Assembly: GCA_002384935.1 (NCBI GenBank)
Contig: DGCD01000004.1
Coordinates: forward strand, 12,161 to 76,160
DNA: 64,000 nucleotides
Direction of reading: 5' to 3'
Source: Pusillimonas sp. UBA3987
GTDB lineage: Bacteria > Pseudomonadota > Gammaproteobacteria > Burkholderiales > Burkholderiaceae_B
Shown here: piece after piece, positions 50,546 to 59,141 of the stretch
Position numbering within the stretch: position 1 is the first letter of the stretch
Layout: each line of letters starts with the position of its first letter
Made by a program: the position numbers and the translations under genes
The notes under the pieces: model-generated
Told to the model about the DNA's origin: nothing
The model's input: only the letters and a program-made list of their open reading frames with translations
Databases searched by the model: none

Positions 50546-53089
50546 TCAACCTATCATGCGAGGAAAACCGTGCATCAGCGCCAGGCCAAGTAGGCTTTGC
50601 ACCACCGTGTAATGCCAAAAGAGCGCCGTGTTGTCGAATGAGGCGCGTCGCTCGCGAGTCAGCCGGCCGGCGACCGAACGCGCCGCCGTGAAAACGGCCA
50701 TGCAGCACACCACAATCGCAAACACCCCTTGCAGCCCAACCATGGCGCAAACTGCCGCTGCATAGCTGTTATCCTGCGGCCGCAATCCCGCAGCCCACTG
50801 CCCATACCCTTCCCAGCCGGCGGCCGCCGCCACCATCAGTGCGGCAAGGATCATAACCAACTGAAGCGGTCTTTGGCTGGCCCGGTTTAGCTGACGGTGG
50901 CTCCACATCAACAATGCACTGCTGCCCAGCAACAGGCAAACACTGATCAGCGGCGCCACCGGCAACGGAAGCCGAGCCGGTTCCGGCCAGACCTGAGGAG
51001 ACGCCGTCCATAAAAAGAGATAAGTAAACGTCAAAGCGCTGAATATACTGGCGCAAACCATCAGCAAAACAACCGTTGCCCACCACGAATGGGACGTGCT
51101 GCCGTGACAAGAGACGGGCAGTCGCAGCCCTCCGCCAATGTCGACCGACGGCTGCTCAGGGCTGGTATCGGCATCCCACAACCAGCGCCATATCATGATG
51201 ACGGCCAGCAAGCCGCAGGCACCCGCCGCCCACGGTATCTTGAACGTCAAGAGCAGGAAGAAGCCGGCGGTGCCAAGCGCCGCAAGCAAGGGCGACCACC
51301 CCGGCCCCGGTAGTTCCAGAACATATTGCGGACGGGCCTCCAGCGCACTCGTAATTAACGTAGACCGGCGGCCGGTCGGTGCATCAGGCAAGTAATACCT
51401 TCCCGCTTCCACGTTGTCGGCCAGGTCGGCCTGGCTCCACAATGGCTCGCGGCCTGTTACTGCCGGGATACTGCGAGGGCCGAAAGTATCGTTAGGTAGC
51501 CACTCCAGGGTGCCCGCACGCCAAATATTGCCGGCGTTGCGGCCACCGGTCGGACGAAAATTACGCGCCAGATCGCATACGAAGAACAGTACTCCAGCGG
51601 CAATCAGATATGCGCCGACCGTCGAGAGCATATTTAAAGCCCCCCATCCTTCGATGTCTCCATAGGTATAGACCCGTCGGGGCATCCCCGCCAGACCGGT
51701 GAAATGCATCGGAAAGAAACTAACGTTGAAACCGATAAACATCAACCAGAAAGCCCAACGGCCGAGCCGCTCGGACAAAGGACGCATACTGGCGAAAGGC
51801 GCCCAGTAATAAAAGGCGGCAAACAATGGAAACACCATACCGCCGAACAGCACATAATGGAGGTGGGCGACAATGAAATAACTGTCATGGACCTGCCAAT
51901 TGAACGGGACGACGGCCACCATGACCCCCGTCAGTCCGCCCAGCACAAAGATGAAGAAAAAACCCAGAACAAACAGCATGGGCACCCTCAGCGGACGCAG
52001 GCGAACCGCCCCCGCGATAGTTGCAATCCAGGCAAATATCTGTATGCCGGTTGGCACAGACACCGCCATACTGGCGGCCGAGGCAAAGCTGAGTGACAGT
52101 TGCGCAATGCCAGTGGTAAACATGTGATGGACCCACAACCCGAAACTGAAAAAGCCCGTCGACACCAAAGCCAGCACCACAAAGCGGTAACCAACCAATG
52201 GAACGCCAGTCATGGCGGGAATGATCATGGATACCATGCCGGCTGCCGGCAGAAAAATAATATAGACCTCGGGATGTCCGAAGAACCAGAACAGATGCTG
52301 CCAAAGTAACGGATCGCCCCCCTTTTCGACGATAAAAAATGGCAAGCCGAATGCACGCTCCAGTTCCAGCAGCGCTGTGCCGACGATGACCGCCGGAAAC
52401 GCAATAATGACCATTCCCGAAAACACCAGCATCACCCAGGCGAAAATCGGCATACGGTCAAGCGACATTCCCGGCGCCCGCGTGCGAAGAATACCCATTG
52501 CAAGCTCAATCGCGCCTGCGATCGCCGAAATCTCGATAAAACCGATGCCTAGCAACCAAAGATCCGCGTTCAACGCGGGCGAATACGCAGTGCTTGTCAG
52601 CGGCGGATACATAAACCAACCGCCGTCAGGGGCCAGACGAAAGAAAATACTGCAGAAGAAGACAAGCCCCCCGACGGCATAAGCCCAATAAGCATAGGCG
52701 GACAGACGCGGAAACGGTAAGTCGCGCGCGCCAAGCATATTAGGCAAAAGCAATACCGCGATCGCCTCGACGGCCGGCACCGCAAACAGAAACATCATGA
52801 CCGTACCGTGCATGGTGAACAACTGGTTGTACAGCTCATGGCCGATGAAGTCATTGTCAGGCACGGCCAATTGAGTGCGCATCAACAGCGCCAGCACGCC
52901 GGCGAGCAGAAAAAACAGCAGGGCCGTACCGATATACAGCAGACCGATATAGCTGTTATTAACCACGGACAGCATTTTCCAGCCTGACGGACGCCGCCAG
53001 ACTTGCTGCAGTCGTTCCAGCTCTGCTTCGGGGCGCGGTAGCGCATTGGGCAAGTGGGAATTCTGCATAGGCTGGGTTGAGTCCGGCAT
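50546..53089 (-). CDS. ctaD: Cytochrome c oxidase subunit I fused to a subunit III-like domain
   Basis: 847 residues, far longer than a plain subunit I (about 530). The N-terminal part (to about 560) is a haem-copper oxidase: Met-His-Gly-Thr-Val-Met-Met-Phe (haem a ligand), Phe-Gly-His-Pro-Glu-Val-Tyr near 275 (CuB His-Tyr and proton Glu), and His-Leu-His-Tyr-Val (haem ligands). The rest holds several more hydrophobic spans in the pattern of subunit III (Trp-Trp-Ala-Thr and Phe-Thr-Tyr-Leu-Phe-Leu-Trp). It reduces O2 to water and pumps protons. ATG 53089 overlaps the coxB stop (TGATG); a GTG one codon earlier is possible. No assembly genes (ctaA, ctaB, ctaG) are nearby. Confidence 0.93.
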   Translation of the reverse strand: MPDSTQPMQNSHLPNALPRPEAELERLQQVWRRPSGWKMLSVVNNSYIGLLYIGTALLFFLLAGVLALLMRTQLAVPDNDFIGHELYNQLFTMHGTVMMFLFAVPAVEAIAVLLLPNMLGARDLPFPRLSAYAYWAYAVGGLVFFCSIFFRLAPDGGWFMYPPLTSTAYSPALNADLWLLGIGFIEISAIAGAIELAMGILRTRAPGMSLDRMPIFAWVMLVFSGMVIIAFPAVIVGTALLELERAFGLPFFIVEKGGDPLLWQHLFWFFGHPEVYIIFLPAAGMVSMIIPAMTGVPLVGYRFVVLALVSTGFFSFGLWVHHMFTTGIAQLSLSFASAASMAVSVPTGIQIFAWIATIAGAVRLRPLRVPMLFVLGFFFIFVLGGLTGVMVAVVPFNWQVHDSYFIVAHLHYVLFGGMVFPLFAAFYYWAPFASMRPLSERLGRWAFWLMFIGFNVSFFPMHFTGLAGMPRRVYTYGDIEGWGALNMLSTVGAYLIAAGVLFFVCDLARNFRPTGGRNAGNIWRAGTLEWLPNDTFGPRSIPAVTGREPLWSQADLADNVEAGRYYLPDAPTGRRSTLITSALEARPQYVLELPGPGWSPLLAALGTAGFFLLLTFKIPWAAGACGLLAVIMIWRWLWDADTSPEQPSVDIGGGLRLPVSCHGSTSHSWWATVVLLMVCASIFSALTFTYLFLWTASPQVWPEPARLPLPVAPLISVCLLLGSSALLMWSHRQLNRASQRPLQLVMILAALMVAAAAGWEGYGQWAAGLRPQDNSYAAAVCAMVGLQGVFAIVVCCMAVFTAARSVAGRLTRERRASFDNTALFWHYTVVQSLLGLALMHGFPRMIG

Positions 53090-54072
53090 CACTTGAGACT
53101 TTCCATATAGTGCGCAATGGCGCGCAGGTCTGGGCCTGACAGGTTGGTAAACGACGGCATTTGGTTGCCCGGCTTAATGTGCTGACTGCCGGCAATCCAG
53201 CCTGCAAGCGAGCCGACGTTATTCGGCAGTACACCAGCGGCCAGCGTATGGCGACTTCCCACATGGGTCAGATCGGGGCCGAGCGTACCCTTCGCCGCGG
53301 TACCACGGATGGCATGACACTGGGCGCAAGCCTGCATAAAGTGCCGCATTCCGGTTTGAAGAAGCGGATCAACGGGCTCACGGGCCGGCTCAAGTTGCAA
53401 TGCCAACCAGTCCTGATAAGCATCAGGCGCCAGTACTTGCACGTCGAACCGCATCTTTGCATGCTGCGCCCCACAGTATTCTGCGCACTGCCCCTGGTAG
53501 ACACCCGGTTCCCGCGCTCGTAACCTCAGGCGGTTGACGCGGCCTGGCACCATGTCAAGCTTGCCGGCCAGATTCGGAATCCAGAAACTATGAATTACGT
53601 TGTCTGATTTCAGCAAGAACGTTACGGGCTCACCGGAAGGTATTCGGATATCATTTGCCGTCTCAAACAATACCTGACCTGCACTGTCAAGATAACGCAC
53701 CCGCCACCACCACATTTCACCGTTGACTTCGATACGCACTGCAGGCCGGCCCTCGACTTCGATCATGAAGGACGCCGCCCGCAGGGTATAAAAAAGCAAC
53801 ACACTCAATACAACAAGCGGAAATGCGATGCCTGCCCCCACGATAAGCGTCCGTTGGCTCACCAGCATTCGTATACGCGGTGGTCCATACAGCGCGAGTG
53901 CCAATATCACCATAACCAGCAAAAAAATAATGGCTGCGCCAACAAAAATCACCCAACTGATTTGAGCGATCCGATCGGCATTGTCGCTGCGCGGCTCAAG
54001 GACCACTTGGGCCCGGACACAGGCGAATGAAAAAAGCATGACAAGATATATCAGAACGCGCAAATTGGTCAT
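53089..54072 (-). CDS. coxB: Cytochrome c oxidase subunit II with fused cytochrome c (caa3 type)
   Basis: 327 residues. Signal or first membrane span at about 1-22, two more spans (about 40-90), then the CuA cupredoxin domain with Gly-Gln-Cys-Ala-Glu-Tyr-Cys-Gly-Ala-Gln-His and a following Met, all CuA ligands in place. The last about 90 residues form a c-type haem domain (Cys-Ala-Gln-Cys-His; Met in Gln-Met-Pro). Electrons thus enter from a donor through its own haem. ATG 54072 is preferred over an upstream in-frame TTG (54087). First gene of the oxidase operon, with a sigma-54-like site at 54146-54162. Confidence 0.93.
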   Translation of the reverse strand: MTNLRVLIYLVMLFSFACVRAQVVLEPRSDNADRIAQISWVIFVGAAIIFLLVMVILALALYGPPRIRMLVSQRTLIVGAGIAFPLVVLSVLLFYTLRAASFMIEVEGRPAVRIEVNGEMWWWRVRYLDSAGQVLFETANDIRIPSGEPVTFLLKSDNVIHSFWIPNLAGKLDMVPGRVNRLRLRAREPGVYQGQCAEYCGAQHAKMRFDVQVLAPDAYQDWLALQLEPAREPVDPLLQTGMRHFMQACAQCHAIRGTAAKGTLGPDLTHVGSRHTLAAGVLPNNVGSLAGWIAGSQHIKPGNQMPSFTNLSGPDLRAIAHYMESLK

Positions 54073-54145
54073 CGATACGCTCGACAAGTGTTCAAAATGA
54101 AAAAAATGGTGCTTTAAAGCGTGCCGGCCGCTTCACAGTCTGCTT

Positions 54146-54162
54146 AGCACATTCCGTACCAC
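54146..54162 (-). promoter_or_regulatory. sigma-54 promoter of the oxidase operon
   Basis: The minus strand reads GTGGTACGGAATGTGCT: GG-N10-GC, with TGGTACGG as in the DUF4142 promoter but GTGCT instead of TTGCT. Expected start is near 54135, leader about 63 bases. The weakest of the accepted sites. Confidence 0.5.
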
Positions 54163-54167
54163 TGGCC

Positions 54168-54282
54168 CGTCAGGGGCGCATAGTGGTCAATGCGGCACAA
54201 TTGCGGGCCAATATCGGTAACGATCGGACTCGCTTTGAAAAATTTACAATACTTATGCAGTTCATGGTGACTGCCCCTGACG
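54168..54282. repeat. Inverted 10-bp repeats between divergent oxidase and cytochrome promoters
   Basis: CGTCAGGGGC at 54168-54177 and its exact reverse complement at 54273-54282 flank the middle of this intergenic region. Each copy lies beside one of the two divergent sigma-54 sites (5 and 20 bases away). The mirror arrangement suggests a site for one protein acting on both promoters. Otherwise no gene is seen between 54073 and 54375. Confidence 0.4.
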
Positions 54283-54302
54283 TGTATCGCCCCCGCAATG
54301 GG

Positions 54303-54319
54303 CTGGCAAGAAACTTGCT
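54303..54319 (+). promoter_or_regulatory. sigma-54 promoter of the cytochrome c pair
   Basis: CTGGCAAGAAACTTGCT: GG-N10-GC, CTGGCA and TTGCT intact. Expected start is near 54330, 46 bases before ATG 54376. Confidence 0.8.
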
Positions 54320-54375
54320 GTGCTGTCTGCTCTAGGGGATATCCTGAAATAGTTACCGCCAACCAGGCCAATTCA

Positions 54376-54768
54376 ATGGCAACTCCTACTCCAACGTTAC
54401 TCGGCCTTCTCATGCTTTTATTGCTAGCCAGTTGTGGTGATGAACGCCCGCCGCTATTGCCCCGAGGTCAAGCTATTGAATTGATTGGCTCGGATGCACA
54501 GCGAGGACGGCAGCTGGTTGCACAGCACGGCTGCGTTGCTTGTCACACGGTGCCGGGCATAAGCGGCCCGGCAACCAGAGTCGGCCCTGCGCTGGATCAG
54601 ATGGCATTACGAGCTTACGTCGGCGGCGTATTGCCAAATACGCCGGACAACCTGGTGCGATGGCTACGTGATCCACCCGCCGTCGACCCGCTTACTGCCA
54701 TGCCGAACATGGGAATAAATGAATCCGATGCGAAAGATATCGCAGCCTACCTACTGACGCTTCACTGA
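54376..54768 (+). CDS. Lipoprotein cytochrome c, one haem
   Basis: 130 residues. Hydrophobic lead and lipobox Leu-Ala-Ser-Cys (Cys20), so membrane-anchored in the periplasm. One haem motif Cys-Val-Ala-Cys-His (about 53-57), with the axial Met in Ala-Met-Pro-Asn-Met. The haem domain is strikingly like the second haem domain of the next gene (shared Gly-Val-Leu-Pro-Asn-Thr-Pro and Val-Asp-Pro-Leu-Thr-Ala-Met-Pro), which points to duplication. It probably delivers electrons to the divergent caa3 oxidase. The start follows from the promoter at 54303-54319; its ribosome site is weak. Confidence 0.87.
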   Translation: MATPTPTLLGLLMLLLLASCGDERPPLLPRGQAIELIGSDAQRGRQLVAQHGCVACHTVPGISGPATRVGPALDQMALRAYVGGVLPNTPDNLVRWLRDPPAVDPLTAMPNMGINESDAKDIAAYLLTLH

Positions 54769-54786
54769 CAGCAGGGACACTTGACG

Positions 54787-55647
54787 ATGACCAAATGGAA
54801 GCGAATTGCAGGCATTACATTGGTTGCTTCAGCAGCAATCGGCAGCTTGATCGGCGCCGTCGTTGTATACGCCGGCCTGTATAACATCAGCGCAACCGAA
54901 CAACACACAGCGTTCGTTTATCAATTGCTCGAAATATCCATGCGGCGCTCGGTCAAGCTGAGAACTACAGGCATAACCGCTCCACCCCTGGACGACACAA
55001 ACCGGACGGTTAACGGTTTCAGGCATTTTCAAGCACACTGCATCCAGTGCCATGGCGCGCCGGGAATCGCTCCGCAACCATTCGCGCTTGGTTTGACGCC
55101 CGCCCCCTCCCCTCTGGTTGCCACCGCCAAGAGCTTGCCTGCTGCTGACATCTACTGGATTATCCGAAACGGCATAAAAATGAGCGGCATGCCTGCTTGG
55201 CAGTACCGGCTTAGCGACAAAGAGATATGGGACGTGGTGGCATTCCTGAAAGTGTTGCCCAGCCTGACTCCGGCTGACTACCAGACCTGGCGCGGGCGCT
55301 ACCCGCTAAAGCAGACTCAGCCTGAGAACGCCCAAACCTCGCCCTCTGCCAAGGTGCGCCTGGGCGATGTTAGCGCCGGTAAAAAGGCGTTGCAGCAACA
55401 CCTTTGCATCACGTGTCATGTGATCCCCGGGGTTGTTGGACCAAACCGCCTTATCGGCCCACCACTGGCGGGCATCGCCAGTAGACAATACATTGCCGGT
55501 GTCCTACCCAATACGCCAGAAAACATGGTGCGCTGGATAAGAAACCCTACCGAAGTCGATCCGTTGACAGCAATGCCGGACCTTAATGTTTCGGAGCAAG
55601 ACGCACACGATATCGCGGCCTTTTTATCGACGCTACGCGAGCAATAA
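54787..55647 (+). CDS. Membrane-anchored dihaem cytochrome c
   Basis: 286 residues. One N-terminal membrane span (about 7-30) anchors two haem domains: Cys-Ile-Gln-Cys-His (about 90) and Cys-Ile-Thr-Cys-His (about 212). The second domain is a near copy of the haem domain of the preceding gene. The first resembles the cytochrome domains of alcohol or aldehyde dehydrogenase cytochrome subunits. It follows the first cytochrome by 18 bases. ATG 54787 is used; a TTG two codons earlier sits nearer to AGGGA and is possible. Role inferred: electron carrier between quinol or dehydrogenases and the oxidase. Confidence 0.86.
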   Translation: MTKWKRIAGITLVASAAIGSLIGAVVVYAGLYNISATEQHTAFVYQLLEISMRRSVKLRTTGITAPPLDDTNRTVNGFRHFQAHCIQCHGAPGIAPQPFALGLTPAPSPLVATAKSLPAADIYWIIRNGIKMSGMPAWQYRLSDKEIWDVVAFLKVLPSLTPADYQTWRGRYPLKQTQPENAQTSPSAKVRLGDVSAGKKALQQHLCITCHVIPGVVGPNRLIGPPLAGIASRQYIAGVLPNTPENMVRWIRNPTEVDPLTAMPDLNVSEQDAHDIAAFLSTLREQ

Positions 55648-55685
55648 CAGGCTACGTCTCTTGTCGAGAACATTATCTCAAGCGC

Positions 55686-55704
55686 GCCGAACTAAACGTT
55701 CGGC
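55686..55704. repeat. Dyad GCCGAAC-N5-GTTCGGC upstream of the Rieske-FAD gene
   Basis: A perfect 7-bp inverted repeat (55686-55692 with 55698-55704) lies 39 bases after the cytochrome operon and 14 bases before the sigma-54 site at 55719. It could be the terminator of the cytochromes or a binding site for the activator. TTCGG/CCGAA half-sites also occur near several other sigma-54 sites here. Confidence 0.4.
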
Positions 55705-55718
55705 CTGTCCGTTTGTGC

Positions 55719-55735
55719 TGGGCACACAAGTTGCT
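55719..55735 (+). promoter_or_regulatory. sigma-54 promoter of the FAD-Rieske oxidoreductase gene
   Basis: TGGGCACACAAGTTGCT: GG-N10-GC, GGCAC and TTGCT intact. Expected start is near 55746, 42 bases before ATG 55788. Confidence 0.72.
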
Positions 55736-55787
55736 TCAATTTGCGTTTAACCACGCTAATAACACGCCAGAAATAGGGAGAATACTC

Positions 55788-57326
55788 ATGGCAGGCGAAC
55801 CCTTATACGACCACATGTACTGGACGGCTGCAACCAAAGCGCAGCCAACTCACTACCCTTCACTGCAAACCGATGAACACACCGATGTCGTCGTCATCGG
55901 GGCTGGCATCGTGGGTTTGTCCACGGCCCTGTATTTAGCCAGAGCCGGCAAGTCAATAATCATCCTTGAGGCATCCAGAGTCGGTACCCAGGTTACGGCG
56001 CGCTCCACTGGTAAAGTGACCGCTCAGCACGGGATCAAGTATTCAACGCTCATCAAGAACTTTGGCGAAAACGACGCACGCCTATATGCCCGGGCAAACC
56101 AGTTTGCTGTAGAACAAATCGCTGCCATCGTAGAAAACGAAAATATCGAGTGCGCCTTCGAGCGCACGGCCTCCTACATTTATACCTGCTCGCAAGCCAC
56201 ACAGTCTTTGGACGATGAAGCGAAGGCAGCCGTCAGCCTCGGACTGCCCGCCGTCCTGGATAAGGATATGCCCGCCCCCGTGCCGGTGCAGATGGCCCTG
56301 CGCTTTGATGACCAGGCTCAGCTCAATCCCGCTCAATATGTGAGAGGCTTAGCCGCCGCCGTAACGAAACAAGCTCAGCTATTCGAACAGAGTCGCGTTG
56401 TGAGTGTAGAAACCGGAAGTGACGGCTATCATGTTCGAACTTCTGAGGGCCATACCGTTCGAGCCACAAAGGTCGTAGTTGCTACCCACCTGCCGGTGGT
56501 GCCCGAGGGCAAACTTTTCGCCAAAGCCTTCCCGTTCAGTCATCCCGCCCTTGCTGCAAGAATGAACCCCAGCACTCAATTGGAGGGCATGTTTATCAGT
56601 GCCGACTCCCCAACCTACTCCTTTCGAGCCAGTTCTTCAGGAGACGAACACGACCTTGTAGCGATCGGCCCTAGGTACAAAACAGGAGTCCTGGACGAGG
56701 AAATGAAAAGCTTCCGGCAACTGGAAGATTTTCTCCGGGAGTATTTCGATATCCAGGACCCGGCGTATCGATGGACCAACGAAGATTTTCAACCGATGGA
56801 TGGAATACCTTTCATAGGATGCGCCGAATCCGGATCGCCGAATCTTTATGTGGCCGTGGGTTTCAACGGCTGGGGCATCACCATGGGCACCGCAGCCGGC
56901 GAGTTGCTTTGCGATCTGATTATCGGCCGTTCCAACCCCTATGCGAACCTTTTTACCCCGACACGTGGTCAGAATATGAAAGGTGGGCTGGAGCTGTTCA
57001 AGGCTGGCGTGGAGTCTGCCAAACATTTTGTCGCAGACCGTTTTACCAGAAGAAGTGAGGACGAACTGTTAGCGTTGAAACCCGGCCACGCAGCCGTAGG
57101 GCGCTGTAATGGTGAGAGCGTGGCGGCATACCGGGACGAAAAAGATGGTTTATATCAAGTGTCGGCCGTCTGTACCCATATGGGCTGCCTTGTTGGCTGG
57201 AATCCTGTCGACAAAACATGGGACTGTCCTTGCCATGGCTCACGTTTCGACTATGACGGCTCGGTCATCCACGGTCCAGCGTCAAAACCGCTGAAGCCAA
57301 TGAAGAAGACTCCTAAACGGGTTTAG
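55788..57326 (+). CDS. DAO-type FAD oxidoreductase with C-terminal Rieske domain
   Basis: 512 residues. The N-terminal DAO domain (about 25-390) binds FAD through Val-Ile-Gly-Ala-Gly-Ile-Val-Gly-Leu-Ser and ends with Gly-Phe-Asn-Gly-Trp-Gly-Ile-Thr-Met-Gly. The C-terminal about 90 residues are a Rieske 2Fe-2S domain: Cys-Thr-His-Met-Gly-Cys and Cys-Pro-Cys-His-Gly-Ser. Such fusions (gamma-glutamylputrescine-oxidase-like plus Rieske) occur in many bacteria; the substrate is not known. The Rieske part suggests transfer of electrons to a carrier rather than to O2. GGGAG precedes ATG 55788. The 3' end overlaps the convergent DUF2269 gene by 14 bases. Confidence 0.9.
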   Translation: MAGEPLYDHMYWTAATKAQPTHYPSLQTDEHTDVVVIGAGIVGLSTALYLARAGKSIIILEASRVGTQVTARSTGKVTAQHGIKYSTLIKNFGENDARLYARANQFAVEQIAAIVENENIECAFERTASYIYTCSQATQSLDDEAKAAVSLGLPAVLDKDMPAPVPVQMALRFDDQAQLNPAQYVRGLAAAVTKQAQLFEQSRVVSVETGSDGYHVRTSEGHTVRATKVVVATHLPVVPEGKLFAKAFPFSHPALAARMNPSTQLEGMFISADSPTYSFRASSSGDEHDLVAIGPRYKTGVLDEEMKSFRQLEDFLREYFDIQDPAYRWTNEDFQPMDGIPFIGCAESGSPNLYVAVGFNGWGITMGTAAGELLCDLIIGRSNPYANLFTPTRGQNMKGGLELFKAGVESAKHFVADRFTRRSEDELLALKPGHAAVGRCNGESVAAYRDEKDGLYQVSAVCTHMGCLVGWNPVDKTWDCPCHGSRFDYDGSVIHGPASKPLKPMKKTPKRV

Positions 57327-57777
57327 CTACCATCAGATAGAAAATAGCCAAGAATGCAAAGAATGCCGGTATACCCAACAACACCCACTGCGTGAAATAT
57401 CGCCAATAGGAAGGGGGTAGTTCAGTTCCCCGACGATTGGCCTGACGCGCCAGATCCCGCAATTTTATTTGCAACACGACAACAGGTAGCCAACACGCAA
57501 TCGCAATTACGTAGAGCACAATAGACCACTTCAGCCAGCTGATACTTAATGGGAGTCCAATCTTGTACACCAGCCAGAATCCCGTCAAGGGTTGCAGCAC
57601 CACAGTGGTCGCCGTGAACAGGAAATCGGCCATAACGACCACACCTGCCACAATAGACACGGCTCTTACGTCGCGCGTTAGGGTCGTCACCAATAAATAA
57701 AATGCGCTGCCGATGCCTGTGCCAAACAACAAAGTCGCAAAGAGCACATGAAGCCATTTTATGATGAGGTAGTCCAC
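57313..57777 (-). CDS. DUF2269 membrane protein
   Basis: 154 residues with four hydrophobic spans (about 5-27, 48-70, 80-100, 128-150). The order (Lys-Trp-Leu-His-Val-Leu-Phe-Ala-Thr near the start, Gly-Thr-Gly, then Arg-Arg-Gly-Thr-Glu-Leu-Pro) is that of DUF2269, a family of small inner-membrane proteins of unknown function. GTG start at 57777, preceded by GGAGGGG and overlapping the SDR-DoxX gene by 19 bases, so translation is coupled. The two genes occur together in other proteobacteria. Confidence 0.85.
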   Translation of the reverse strand: MDYLIIKWLHVLFATLLFGTGIGSAFYLLVTTLTRDVRAVSIVAGVVVMADFLFTATTVVLQPLTGFWLVYKIGLPLSISWLKWSIVLYVIAIACWLPVVVLQIKLRDLARQANRRGTELPPSYWRYFTQWVLLGIPAFFAFLAIFYLMVAKPV

Positions 57778-59051
57778 CGACGCCCCTCCACTTCATATAA
57801 CAACCAGAGTATCCCCAGCATCGGAATGTTCTTGACCAAGGGGCCATAGGGATGAAGCCAGAATTCGGGCAGTTTGATGGTAATGACGGCCATATACAAT
57901 ACAATGAGGCCGGCTTGCGCCACCCATAGCCATGGCGAGCGGCGCGGCCACAATGTAAGAACACCCAGAGCAAGGTCTAACCCCGCCGCTCCATATAGAA
58001 AAAGCGGGCCTAACTCGGATGGCACACCGGCGCGGCTGAGCAAATACAGGCTTGAATCAACAGGGTACAAACCAAGCGACACCAAGCCTGTGACAAGCCA
58101 CACCAACGCAATGCTCAAGCGAAGCATCGGCAATAACCAGCCCAAGCGTGCTCCCATGGCAACGTGGCTTGCCGTACTTCGCACGAATTGAATCGGACGT
58201 CGGGGAAGCCGGCCGAGTAAACGGGCAATGTCAGCAGGATCGCCTGCGTTGCCGCGCTCCAACATACCCAGCGTTTCCCGGTCGAGCAGCACGCCCGGCA
58301 GTCCCTTGACGGCATCAGCCATTACATACATCAACGCCATTGGCACTGGCAAGAAGCATGCCTTGCCTCGTATACCCATAGATGTACGCAATTCTGCATA
58401 AAACCGCCTCAGCGCAAGCGGCTCGGGTCCTACCATGGATATTCTTCCAGATTGACCGGTCGGTGTGAGTGTGAGTGTCAGCACAGCCTGAATCAGGTCG
58501 TCAATGTGGATCGGCTGCACCTGCTGATCGCCGCGCCCAGGCACAGGAATCAATGGCATGCTTGCAAAAGTGCCAAACAGTTCAGCGCTCGCGCCACCAA
58601 CTCCATAAACCAAGGAAGGCTGCACAATGCTGGCACGTACGCCCAGCGACAGCAAGCACTCATCCGCCGCCTTCTTGCTTAAATGAAAGCGACTTTGCGC
58701 ATCCTGATCAGCGCCTAGGGCGGAAATCTGAATAATGTGGCGGACATTAGCGTCAGCTGCGGCCTGGAATAGCGCAGTGGGAGCCGCCCGATGAACGATA
58801 TCGAATGATTGAGACGGTGACTCATGCAGGATGCCAGCCGCGTTCACAACGACCTCGACTCCTTCCACCGCCGCTGCCCAGTCGTATGCACTCAGCGCGT
58901 AATTAAAATCGAGTTCAATCCATTCGACACGGCTAGGCAACGATTCCGGCCTTTTACGACCCACACATATGACGCTGCACTTGGTACGCAGAAGCTCGTC
59001 AAGTAGTCGGCTTCCGATGAATCCGGTTGCGCCGGTAAGCAGGATTTTCAT
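57759..59051 (-). CDS. NAD(P)-binding SDR-like domain fused to a DoxX-like membrane domain
   Basis: 430 residues. The first about 290 form an atypical SDR (NmrA/NDUFA9-like): Leu-Leu-Thr-Gly-Ala-Thr-Gly-Phe-Ile-Gly-Ser (4-14) binds NAD(P), and Val-Val-Asn-Ala-Ala-Gly and Ser-Ala-Leu-Gly-Ala follow. The last about 130 residues have four hydrophobic spans of the DoxX-like type. It is therefore anchored in the inner membrane with a cytosolic nucleotide domain. Function unknown; a role in quinone or redox homeostasis is a guess. I found no sigma-54 site in front of it. Confidence 0.85.
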   Translation of the reverse strand: MKILLTGATGFIGSRLLDELLRTKCSVICVGRKRPESLPSRVEWIELDFNYALSAYDWAAAVEGVEVVVNAAGILHESPSQSFDIVHRAAPTALFQAAADANVRHIIQISALGADQDAQSRFHLSKKAADECLLSLGVRASIVQPSLVYGVGGASAELFGTFASMPLIPVPGRGDQQVQPIHIDDLIQAVLTLTLTPTGQSGRISMVGPEPLALRRFYAELRTSMGIRGKACFLPVPMALMYVMADAVKGLPGVLLDRETLGMLERGNAGDPADIARLLGRLPRRPIQFVRSTASHVAMGARLGWLLPMLRLSIALVWLVTGLVSLGLYPVDSSLYLLSRAGVPSELGPLFLYGAAGLDLALGVLTLWPRRSPWLWVAQAGLIVLYMAVITIKLPEFWLHPYGPLVKNIPMLGILWLLYEVEGRRWTTSS

Positions 59052-59141
59052 TTTCTCTTACCCTTGTTCAACATCCAGTTACAAGACGATGGCTACGCTA
59101 TTGTTATCCTAGAGACTTAATCTTTTGATAGCAGAACGCAG

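Noticed and set aside
50541..50750. Upstream extension of the small oxidase-operon membrane protein
   Set aside because: It lies inside ctaD and is an Arg/Gly-rich shadow of the coding frame.
59080..59100. ATGGCTACGCTATTGTT upstream of the 59142 gene as a sigma-54 site
   Set aside because: The essential GC of the -12 element is GT, so it was not counted.
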